Positions 1-5,846 of a stretch of DNA of 26,160 nt are shown here, piece by piece; the stretch's first letter is position 1; every line of letters begins with the position of its first letter. Below the pieces are notes generated by a model, which had not been told where the DNA came from, did no database searches, and worked only from the letters and a program-made list of their open reading frames with translations. The position numbers were made by a program, and so were the translations under genes. The DNA lies in NCBI GenBank assembly GCA_965368785.1, contig CBDUOG010000026.1, forward strand, positions 1-26,160, written 5' to 3'. Source of the stretch: Silanimonas sp965368785. GTDB lineage: Bacteria; Pseudomonadota; Gammaproteobacteria; Xanthomonadales; Xanthomonadaceae.

Positions 1-1411
1 TGAGCGGACTGACCAGATTAAAAAATGCGTAGGGCAGATAGTCAAACGTTGCCACGCCTAAAGTGCCCGCCATAAATGCGCCGCAGGTATTCCACGGAAT
101 CAATGGTGAGGTCAGTGTGCCCGCGTCTTCCAGCGCGCGGGAAAGGTTCACTTCATCAAGACCGCGGCGCTCATACTCGGGCTTGTACAAACGACCGGGC
201 AATACAATCGCAATGAACTGATCGGCCGCCAGAACATTTGTGCCAATCGATGTAGCCAGTGTTGCGGTAATTAACGATGCGGTTGATTTGGCCATCGCCA
301 GTACTGATCGAATCAAGCGTTCCAGCAATCCGCAGCGCTCCATCACCGCACCAAAGGTCATCGCGCAAAATACCAGCCAAACCGTATTGAGCATGCTCGC
401 CATGCCGCCGCGTGACAGCAACTCATCGATTGCGGCAACACCGGATTCGAGCTTGAAACCGCTAAACAGTGCGGTCCAGGCGCCGGAGATCAAGGTGACA
501 AATCGCGAGTGCTCACTTTCACCGACTGAGGTCAGGACGGTTTCGGCCTGAAACACAATGGCAAACACCGCGCCGAGTAAGGCGCCGATCATAATGGTTG
601 GGAAAGCCGGAAAGCGTTTCACGGCCAGTGCAAAAACGACCAGCATCGGAATCAGCAAGTGCCAACCGGTCACAAAATGCTTATCGATTTCTGAGCTGAT
701 CATCATCACCGAATCAGTCGGTGCTGCTTCTGTCGTAGAGCCCAAAGCGATGATCGAAAAGACAATCAACGCGATTGCCATGCTGGGTATGGTTGTCCAC
801 AACATATGTCGAATATGTGCAAACAGTTCGCTACCAGCGGTGGCGGGAGCAAGATTAGTGGTATCCGAGAGCGGCGAGAGCTTATCGCCAAAGTAGGCGC
901 CCGAGATGACCGCGCCGGCGGTTATGGCCGGGTCCAGGCCTAAGCCCTGGGCAACACCAATCAGGGCGACACCGATGGTGCCTGCGGTGGTCCACGAGCT
1001 TCCGGTCGTCAATGCAGTGACGGCGCAGAGCAAGCAGGCGGCCGGATAGAAAAAAGCCGGGCTCAAAAACGCCAGGCCGTATTGGATCATTGTCGGCACC
1101 GTGCCGGATAGGATCCAGGTTCCGATTAAGGCGCCCACGGCGAGCAGAATCATGATCGCGCCTAGGGAGATGGATATGCCGTTGACGATGCCTTCTTGTA
1201 TTTCGTCCCAGGTGATCCGGTTATAGACACCGATAATCGCCGCTAAACCTGCGGCCAGAAGCAAGGCAATTTGGTTTGCACCGTAGGAAGAGTCGGGGCC
1301 ATACAGGTAAACCGAGGCAGCCAACAATCCAATCAGAAAGAGCACCGGAATGATCGCTTGCAGCAAACTTGGCGCACGCAAATCGCGCTCTGGCAGTGTA
1401 GGTATGGACAT
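1..1411 (-). CDS. nhaC: Na+/H+ antiporter, NhaC family (3' end cut by window edge)
   Basis: Translating down from ATG at 1411 gives 470 codons open to the left edge, so the C-terminus is missing. The product is a polytopic inner-membrane protein of the NhaC/arginine-ornithine antiporter superfamily, expected to exchange Na+ (or a related solute) for H+. Family motifs seen are SSWTTAGTIG, then GAYFGDKLSPLSDTTNLAPA (the hallmark NhaC segment), GTNVLAADQ, and EDAGTLTSPLIPWNTCGAF followed by the FNLVSP region near the cut. Hydrophobic segments alternate with short loops throughout. A GAGGGG Shine-Dalgarno lies 5 nt before the ATG and supports this start. The gene is divergent from the Nudix gene, with a 96-bp spacer. 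The substrate could differ from Na+, because NhaC-family members include malate-lactate and amino-acid antiporters. Confidence 0.93.
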   Translation of the reverse strand, partial: MSIPTLPERDLRAPSLLQAIIPVLFLIGLLAASVYLYGPDSSYGANQIALLLAAGLAAIIGVYNRITWDEIQEGIVNGISISLGAIMILLAVGALIGTWILSGTVPTMIQYGLAFLSPAFFYPAACLLCAVTALTTGSSWTTAGTIGVALIGVAQGLGLDPAITAGAVISGAYFGDKLSPLSDTTNLAPATAGSELFAHIRHMLWTTIPSMAIALIVFSIIALGSTTEAAPTDSVMMISSEIDKHFVTGWHLLIPMLVVFALAVKRFPAFPTIMIGALLGAVFAIVFQAETVLTSVGESEHSRFVTLISGAWTALFSGFKLESGVAAIDELLSRGGMASMLNTVWLVFCAMTFGAVMERCGLLERLIRSVLAMAKSTASLITATLATSIGTNVLAADQFIAIVLPGRLYKPEYERRGLDEVNLSRALEDAGTLTSPLIPWNTCGAFMAGTLGVATFDYLPYAFFNLVSPL

Positions 1412-1507
1412 CAGCACCCCTCAAAATGGTCTGGCCGAGTGTAGCCGCTGCTGGCCAGAACTGCGAGTGCTTCGATAAGCTATTACGAACCCGAATCTGG
1501 ATGCCCG

Positions 1508-2044
1508 ATGTTTGATTTGCGTGACGCGCTAGCCGCCTATGTGGTCCGTTATCCTGCCGAGAGCGATGTGGTCCGTCTTTTCAGCGAGTTTCTGGGCTCC
1601 GATCCGCAGGTTTTTGAACGCAGCCACCCGATCGGCCATTTCACCGGTTCGGCGTGGGTATTGAATAGGGCAGGTACCCATGCCGTACTTATGCTGCATC
1701 GAAAGCTTAACCGCTGGTTGCAGCCCGGAGGTCATGCCGATGGCCAAACCGATCTGGCACAAGTCGCACTTCGCGAAGCCGAAGAAGAAACCGGTCTGAC
1801 TGAATTGCGCGTTTTGCCTGAAATACTCGATTTGGATCGGCACTGGATTCCCGAACGCGGGCAGGGCACCAAACACGAACCGGGACACTGGCACTATGAT
1901 GTGCGATTTGTTGTTAAGGCCGGTGCCGATGAGAATCTACGCATTAATTCTGAGTCTAAGGAATTACGCTGGATTGCATTAAGTGAAATTGCGGAGCGAG
2001 AAGATTTGGATCCGTCGGTTCGACGCATGGTGGGAAAATGCTAG
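1508..2044 (+). CDS. Nudix hydrolase
   Basis: A 178-aa soluble protein. It hydrolyses a nucleoside diphosphate linked to another moiety; the specific substrate cannot be told from sequence. The Nudix box occupies residues 75-97. The core REAEEETGL is intact, with metal-ligand Glu 90, 93 and 94, preceded by QPGGHADGQ. The first Glu of the consensus GX5EX7REUXEEXGU is Thr81 here. The roughly 45-residue N-terminal extension before the Nudix fold (FTGSAWVLN) is usual for this subgroup. The start is the ATG at 1508; the ATG at 1501 runs into a stop after four codons. The Shine-Dalgarno is weak. The gene converges on the VOC gene with only 6 bp between stop codons and no obvious terminator. Confidence 0.9.
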   Translation: MFDLRDALAAYVVRYPAESDVVRLFSEFLGSDPQVFERSHPIGHFTGSAWVLNRAGTHAVLMLHRKLNRWLQPGGHADGQTDLAQVALREAEEETGLTELRVLPEILDLDRHWIPERGQGTKHEPGHWHYDVRFVVKAGADENLRINSESKELRWIALSEIAEREDLDPSVRRMVGKC

Positions 2045-2050
2045 ACACAT

Positions 2051-2485
2051 TTAATTAGCAAATAACTCACTTTCGATATCACGAAAGGCCTTGAACTCCA
2101 GCGCGTTGCCCGAGGGATCGGAAAAAAACATCGTGCCTTGCTCGCCGATTTGCCCCTTAAACCGGATATACGGTTCGATTAGGAACTTGATGCCCTTGGC
2201 CTTGAGGCGATCGGCGAGTTGCTGCCACTCAGGAAAGTTGAGGACAACGCCGTAATGCGGAATAGGCACCGATTTCTCATCGACCGGATTGAGATGATGG
2301 TGAACCTTACCGTTTTTGCCCAAGCTCGGATCCAAATGCACCACAAACTGATGACCAAACAAATTAAAGTCGATCCATTCATCGCTGCTGCGGCCTTCAC
2401 TTAAGCCGAGCACGTCGGTGTAAAAAACGCGTGCTTCAGCGATACCGCGGACCGGCACGGCAATGTGAAATGGAGTCAGGGTCAT
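2051..2485 (-). CDS. VOC superfamily (glyoxalase/dioxygenase-fold) protein
   Basis: A 144-aa single-module VOC protein with two beta-alpha-beta-beta-beta repeats. The first begins at FHIAVPVRG (residues 6-14) and the second at PHYGVVLNF (76-84). Likely metal ligands are His7, His77 and Glu130 (in NALEFKAF), the usual positions for this fold. The segment FFSDPSGNALEFK (120-132) is the characteristic C-terminal motif. Such proteins act as glyoxalases, extradiol dioxygenases or resistance proteins; nothing here identifies the substrate. Translation starts at the ATG at 2485, and the Shine-Dalgarno is poor. The upstream 500 bp is the repeat-rich intergenic region, so its promoter lies there or it is read from efpL. 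Confidence 0.87.
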   Translation of the reverse strand: MTLTPFHIAVPVRGIAEARVFYTDVLGLSEGRSSDEWIDFNLFGHQFVVHLDPSLGKNGKVHHHLNPVDEKSVPIPHYGVVLNFPEWQQLADRLKAKGIKFLIEPYIRFKGQIGEQGTMFFSDPSGNALEFKAFRDIESELFAN

Positions 2486-2540
2486 GGTGAGTTAGCTGTG
2501 GGGTGTTTTCGGAGTTTAGCGCATGGTGGGGTGCAGGGTT

Positions 2541-2569
2541 TGTCATTCCCGCGAAAGCGGGGATCCAGC
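2541..2569 (+). repeat. REP-like palindrome, copy A
   Basis: Core TTCCCGCGAAAGCGGGGA folds as CCCGC-GAAA-GCGGG, a 5-bp stem with a GNRA-type tetraloop. It is flanked by GTCA on the left and TCCAGC on the right. The sequence resembles the widespread GTCATTCCCGC...GCGGGAATCCAG family of dispersed proteobacterial palindromes. It lies in opposite orientation to copies B, C and D. Confidence 0.8.
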
Positions 2570-2686
2570 TTTAGTTTTGATCTTGTTTTAGTTTGGCTTT
2601 CTGTGGATCGCAAATGTTCCTATGCGAGCCTCGACATCTCGCGGCGCCCTTTCTATTTCGTAAACCTTCACCGCCCTTGACGCGAC

Positions 2687-2720
2687 TATTTGCCCTTTTG
2701 TCGCCACAAAAGGGCAAATA
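2687..2720. repeat. Perfect 15-bp inverted repeat (hairpin)
   Basis: TATTTGCCCTTTTGT (2687-2701) is the exact reverse complement of ACAAAAGGGCAAATA (2706-2720), with a 4-nt CGCC loop between. It has no U-tract after the stem in either orientation, so it is not a standard intrinsic terminator. It could be a dispersed repeat, a Rho-independent transcript end or an mRNA stabiliser for efpL. Confidence 0.85.
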
Positions 2721-2784
2721 CACGCATCGAATGCAACTCGAATAAATGAAAAAGCGTGGGCGTCAATGGATATCAAGAAAAGCA

Positions 2785-2809
2785 GATTCCCGCTTTCGCG
2801 GGAATGACG
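2785..2809 (-). repeat. REP-like palindrome, copy B
   Basis: TTCCCGC-TTTC-GCGGGAA forms a perfect 7-bp stem, which is GAAA-looped when read on the minus strand, followed by TGACG. It is an inverted-orientation copy of the element at 2541-2569. The two bracket about 215 bp that contain the 15-bp hairpin. Confidence 0.8.
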
Positions 2810-2870
2810 TACTTGAGGCGACCGACGGAAAAGAAGCGGGCGAACGATCCCCACAAAAACGAACATCAAA

Positions 2871-2900
2871 GCTGGATACCGGTTTTCGCCGGCATGACAG
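2871..2900 (-). repeat. REP-like palindrome, copy C (degenerate)
   Basis: GCTGGATACCGG TTTTCG CCGGCATGAC retains the family's GCTGGATxCC...GGxATGAC ends and a CCGG/CCGG stem. The 3' flank (AGAAACTTACGTTCGG) is similar to the flank of copy D (GGAATTTAACGTCCG), so C and D look like a diverged tandem duplication. Confidence 0.7.
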
Positions 2901-2925
2901 AAACTTACGTTCGGTGGTATGAGAA

Positions 2926-2950
2926 GCAATGGCTTTCGCCGGTATGACGG
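2926..2950 (-). repeat. REP-like palindrome, copy D (degenerate)
   Basis: GCAATGGCTTTCGCCGGTATGACGG is a degenerate copy about 56 bp from copy C and in the same orientation. Its right end also forms a second small stem, TGACGGA...TCCGTCA (2945-2966), just downstream of the efpL stop codon. There is no U-tract. Confidence 0.6.
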
Positions 2951-2987
2951 AATTTAACGTCCGTCAGGAAAACAATTCAAAGAAGAA

Positions 2988-3551
2988 TTAAACCCGGCCC
3001 GAGAATTCACCAGTGACCGTATTGACCCAAATTTTCTCACCATTGACGATGTACTCAGGAACCATGATCTCCAGGCCGGTGTTGAGTTTGGCTGGTTTCG
3101 GACGTTTGGTTGCGCTGCCGCCTTTAAGTTCCGGCGGTGTATCGATGACTTCCAGCACAACGCTCGCCGGCATTTGCAGTGCGATTGGCGCATCGTCGAT
3201 CAATTGCACATACACGCCTTCAATGCCTTCACTGATGTAGCCTGCGTCATCGCCGACTGCATCGGCGTCCAGGGTGTATTGGGTGAAGTCCTCGATGTCC
3301 ATGAAGACAAATGCGTCACCATCTTTGTACGAAAACGTGGCTTCACGACGGAGCAGTTCAATTTCTTTCAAATCGTCTTCGGCACGTAGGCTTAAATCAA
3401 ACTTTACGCCGCCCGGTACGCTGTACATGGTGAAGCGAAAAGTGACATTGCCACCACGGCCCTGAGGAGAGCTGCGTTCGATGCTACGGATTTGGTAAGC
3501 GTGGTTGTTATGTTCGATGACGTTGCCACGTTTAATTTCAGATGCTTTCAT
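2988..3551 (-). CDS. efpL: Elongation factor P-like protein EfpL (YeiP)
   Basis: 187 aa. The three-domain EF-P fold is visible as an N-terminal KOW-like domain (1-65), OB domain II (about 66-130) and a C-terminal OB domain ending in NTGLEIMVPEYIVNGEKIWVNT. EF-P family proteins bind near the ribosomal E site and relieve stalling at proline-rich nascent sequences. The loop that carries the modified Lys in EF-P reads SPQGRGG here, with Arg32 at the tip. That is the EfpL/YeiP signature (SPTARGA in E. coli), so no EpmA or EarP modification is expected. The start is the ATG at 3551, chosen because MKASEIKRGN matches the family N-terminus; an in-frame upstream extension exists but overlaps the preceding gene. 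A weak GAG lies 5 nt before the ATG. It sits 20 bp behind the SDR gene and is probably co-transcribed with it. Confidence 0.93.
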   Translation of the reverse strand: MKASEIKRGNVIEHNNHAYQIRSIERSSPQGRGGNVTFRFTMYSVPGGVKFDLSLRAEDDLKEIELLRREATFSYKDGDAFVFMDIEDFTQYTLDADAVGDDAGYISEGIEGVYVQLIDDAPIALQMPASVVLEVIDTPPELKGGSATKRPKPAKLNTGLEIMVPEYIVNGEKIWVNTVTGEFSGRV

Positions 3552-3571
3552 AAGAACTCGAAAAAGTAAGA

Positions 3572-4342
3572 TTATTTGGGCTGCAGACGAACCGCACCGT
3601 CGACTCGAATCGTGGTGCCGTTGATGTAGCGGTTGGTGATTATAAATTCTGCGGTATGAGCAATTTCGGCCGCGGTGCCTAAGCGCGAAGGGAAGGGGAT
3701 TTGCGCGCACAGGCTTTGATAAACCTGCTCCGGCATGCCTTCGACCATCGGTGTATGAAACACGCCGGGTGCCATGGTCACCACGCGCACGCCGATGCGA
3801 GAAAATTCACGAGCCATCGGCAAGGTCATGCCGACTACGCCGCCCTTCGACGCCGAATAAGCGGCCTGACCAATTTGACCTTCGTAGGCTGCAATAGAGG
3901 CAGTGTTAATAATCACACCGCGTTCGCCATCGACTCCGGCTTCGTTGTGTTGCATCAAATCGGCAGCGGCTTTAGCGACATTAAAGCTGCCGACCAGATT
4001 GACCATCACGGTGCCGGCAAACTGTTTGAGTGGCATAGGGCCTTCGCGACCCAGAACACGTCCGGCGCCCAGGATTCCTGCGCAGTTAATCGCGACATTC
4101 AGGCCGCCCATCGACTCTTTGGCAGACTTTAGGTTGGCCGCAACTTGTTCTTCGTTGGTGACATCCGTGTGATAGAAGCTGGCGTTGCCCTCGCCTAATT
4201 CGAGTAGGGCGGCTTCGGCGCGTTCGACATTGACGTCCAGCAGAGCGACCTTGGCCCCGCGTTCAACTAAATGCTTGGCGACACCCAGACCCAAACCAGA
4301 AACACCACCGGTGATTACCGCACGTACATCGGCCAAATTCAT
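3572..4342 (-). CDS. 3-hydroxyacyl-CoA dehydrogenase, HSD17B10-type SDR
   Basis: 256-aa classical short-chain dehydrogenase. The NAD-binding motif TGGVSGLG spans 11-18, Asp36 in ALLDV indicates NAD+ preference, and NCAG is at 86-89. The catalytic residues are Ser149, Tyr162 and Lys166 (YSASKGG). The C-terminal half closely follows human HSD17B10 (INTAS.AA.EGQ.GQAAYSASK, APG.F.TP, PFPSRLG, DGA.R.QP). That family oxidises 3-hydroxy-2-methylbutyryl-CoA in isoleucine degradation and other short 3-hydroxyacyl-CoAs. I chose the ATG at 4342 because GGAG lies 6 nt upstream; a TTG seven codons earlier has no such site. A likely -10 (TAAAAT) lies upstream at 4373-4378. Its position beside the leucine cluster fits branched-chain catabolism. 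efpL follows after 20 bp. Confidence 0.9.
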   Translation of the reverse strand: MNLADVRAVITGGVSGLGLGVAKHLVERGAKVALLDVNVERAEAALLELGEGNASFYHTDVTNEEQVAANLKSAKESMGGLNVAINCAGILGAGRVLGREGPMPLKQFAGTVMVNLVGSFNVAKAAADLMQHNEAGVDGERGVIINTASIAAYEGQIGQAAYSASKGGVVGMTLPMAREFSRIGVRVVTMAPGVFHTPMVEGMPEQVYQSLCAQIPFPSRLGTAAEIAHTAEFIITNRYINGTTIRVDGAVRLQPK

Positions 4343-4372
4343 CAGACTCTCCGCAAAACACAAAGGCGGTAT

Positions 4373-4378
4373 TTTAGC
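4373..4378 (-). promoter_or_regulatory. Candidate -10 element for the SDR-efpL pair
   Basis: On the minus strand, GGGCTAAAATACC contains TAAAAT about 30 bp before the SDR start codon. The -35 region is not convincing. The same GGG(C/T)TAAAAT string occurs at 25174-25182 upstream of the acyl-CoA dehydrogenase, which supports its use as a promoter core in this genome. Confidence 0.4.
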
Positions 4379-4470
4379 CCAAATGCGTGCTCGGAAGCTT
4401 TATTCGCATCGTGAGCAAAGTGACTTTTACCCGATATCTGATGCTCAGCCCCGGCACCGCTATGCGCGGG

Positions 4471-4956
4471 CTACAAGTCGCGCAGATAGAAGCGATTGCA
4501 GCCAAAGTGGCCGGTAGCGCCCATCGATTCGGGGATGCGCTTAAACCCACTGCGTTCATAGAGTTTGGCGGCAGCGTCCATTCCAGTGAGGGTTTCCAGA
4601 TAGCACTGTCGAAACCCGGCCTGCTTCGCAAAATCCAGACAGACCTGCATCATTGCGGCGCCGGCACCCAGGCCGCGAAGCTTTGGAAGAAAATACATCT
4701 TCCGGAGTTCACAAATATCCGGGTCGCCATCTTCCAGCGGGGCGATTCCACCTCCACCCAATACAATGTCTTCGATCTCAACCACAAAGTATTTAGCCCG
4801 CGGGCGGTTATAGGCCTCAAACATGGCCAGAACTTCTGGATCATGAATGGCAAAGCCCGGGCCGTCCGCACCAAATTCAGGCATCACCGCTTGGATGATT
4901 GATTTAATCGCTTCGTTATCGCGCGGCTCGGCCGCACGGATGCTGAAATCGCTCAT
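4471..4956 (-). CDS. GNAT family N-acetyltransferase
   Basis: 161 aa. One GNAT domain covers nearly the whole protein. The acetyl-CoA pyrophosphate loop LRGLGAGA spans 93-100, after the beta4 segment ELRKMYFLP (83-91). The typical C-terminal LYERSGFKRI motif spans 132-141. The acceptor substrate is unknown. Its ATG overlaps the liuE stop codon by 4 bp (ATGA, 4953-4956), so it is the last, translationally coupled cistron of the liuB-C-D-E operon. Enzymes of this type acetylate small amines, amino acids or protein N-termini; none of these can be preferred from sequence. About 130 bp follow before the next gene, without a clear terminator. Confidence 0.87.
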   Translation of the reverse strand: MSDFSIRAAEPRDNEAIKSIIQAVMPEFGADGPGFAIHDPEVLAMFEAYNRPRAKYFVVEIEDIVLGGGGIAPLEDGDPDICELRKMYFLPKLRGLGAGAAMMQVCLDFAKQAGFRQCYLETLTGMDAAAKLYERSGFKRIPESMGATGHFGCNRFYLRDL

Positions 4957-5846
4957 AAACCGGCCATCGCTAAATTCACCTTGCTGGCGCTGGGGCGGCC
5001 CAATAAGTTGGACAACCAGCGACCGGTTTGAACCAACTCATCGAGTTCAACGCCCGTTTCAAAACCCATGCCGTGCAACAGGTAAACGACATCTTCAGTG
5101 GCCACGTTGCCACTGGCACCCTTGGCATACGGGCAGCCACCGGTACCGGAAACCGATGCGTCAACCACGCGCACGCCCGCTTCTACGCACGCAGCGACGT
5201 TGGCAATCGCCTGGCCATAAGTGTCGTGAAAATGCACGGCCAATGCAGTCATCGGAACTTCATCGGCTACCGCGCGCAACATGGCCACCGCTTTGCGCGG
5301 CGTGCCGACGCCGATGGTGTCGCCCAGTGAAATTTCGAAACAACCCATGGCATACATTTTTTTTGCCACGTGTACGACATCGGCAATTGCCACTTCGCCC
5401 TGATAGGGACAGCCCAGGACGGTGGAAACATAACCGCGTACGCGAATGCCATCATCTTTTGCACGCGTCATTAGAGGCGCAAAGCGCGCTAAAGACTGCT
5501 CAATGCTGGCGTTTATATTCTTCTGGTTGAATTGCTCGGACGCGGCTGAAAAAACCGCGATCTCGGTGACCTTAGCGGCGAGCGCGCGCTCGTAGCCGTA
5601 CTCATTGGGAACCAGGACGGGATAGCGCGTGTCAGGCCGTCGCACAATGCCCGCGAGCACATCCGCGGCATCAGCGAGTTGTGGAACCCATTTTTCCGAT
5701 ACAAAACTGGTTGCCTCGACACAAGTCAGTCCGGCGGCGGCCAAGCGATTGATTAACTCGATTTTGTCAGCCGTAGCAACGAACGTCTTTTCATTCTGTA
5801 GCCCATCGCGTGGACCCACCTCAACAATTTGAATTTTATTCGTCAT
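4953..5846 (-). CDS. liuE: Hydroxymethylglutaryl-CoA lyase
   Basis: 297 aa. It cleaves 3-hydroxy-3-methylglutaryl-CoA to acetyl-CoA and acetoacetate, the last step of leucine degradation. It is a TIM-barrel protein of the DRE-TIM metallolyase family: GPRDGLQNE spans 11-19 (Arg13 and Asp14 at the active site). The metal ligands His205 and His207 lie in VHFHDTYG. The family signature SVSGTGGCPYAKGASGN (231-247) carries catalytic Cys238, with Asn247 as a probable further metal ligand. Its length is normal for bacterial enzymes. The start is the ATG at 5846, which overlaps the 3' end of liuD by 11 bp; a TTG four codons earlier is less likely because GGA sits correctly for the ATG. It is fourth in the liuB-C-D-E-GNAT operon. 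Confidence 0.96.
   Translation of the reverse strand: MTNKIQIVEVGPRDGLQNEKTFVATADKIELINRLAAAGLTCVEATSFVSEKWVPQLADAADVLAGIVRRPDTRYPVLVPNEYGYERALAAKVTEIAVFSAASEQFNQKNINASIEQSLARFAPLMTRAKDDGIRVRGYVSTVLGCPYQGEVAIADVVHVAKKMYAMGCFEISLGDTIGVGTPRKAVAMLRAVADEVPMTALAVHFHDTYGQAIANVAACVEAGVRVVDASVSGTGGCPYAKGASGNVATEDVVYLLHGMGFETGVELDELVQTGRWLSNLLGRPSASKVNLAMAGL

Larger units (their letters stand above)
2486..2987. other. Repeat-rich intergenic region
   Basis: 502 bp between the efpL stop and the VOC start, both on the minus strand. I see no credible gene here: the open frames are short and are made of palindromic repeat sequence. It contains four copies of a REP-like palindrome (2541-2569, 2785-2809, 2871-2900, 2926-2950), a perfect 15-bp hairpin (2687-2720) and a 7-bp stem (2945-2966). 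No clear U-tract terminator was found. Confidence 0.8.

Noticed and set aside
1431..1458. CTGGCC/CTGGCCAG repeats between nhaC and the Nudix gene
   Set aside because: Short and common sequence; not distinguishable from chance.
2588..2929. 113-codon minus-strand open frame in the repeat region
   Set aside because: It translates the REP-like palindromes and hairpin (for example HAGENRYP and RHSRESGN peptides), a known artefact of such repeats.
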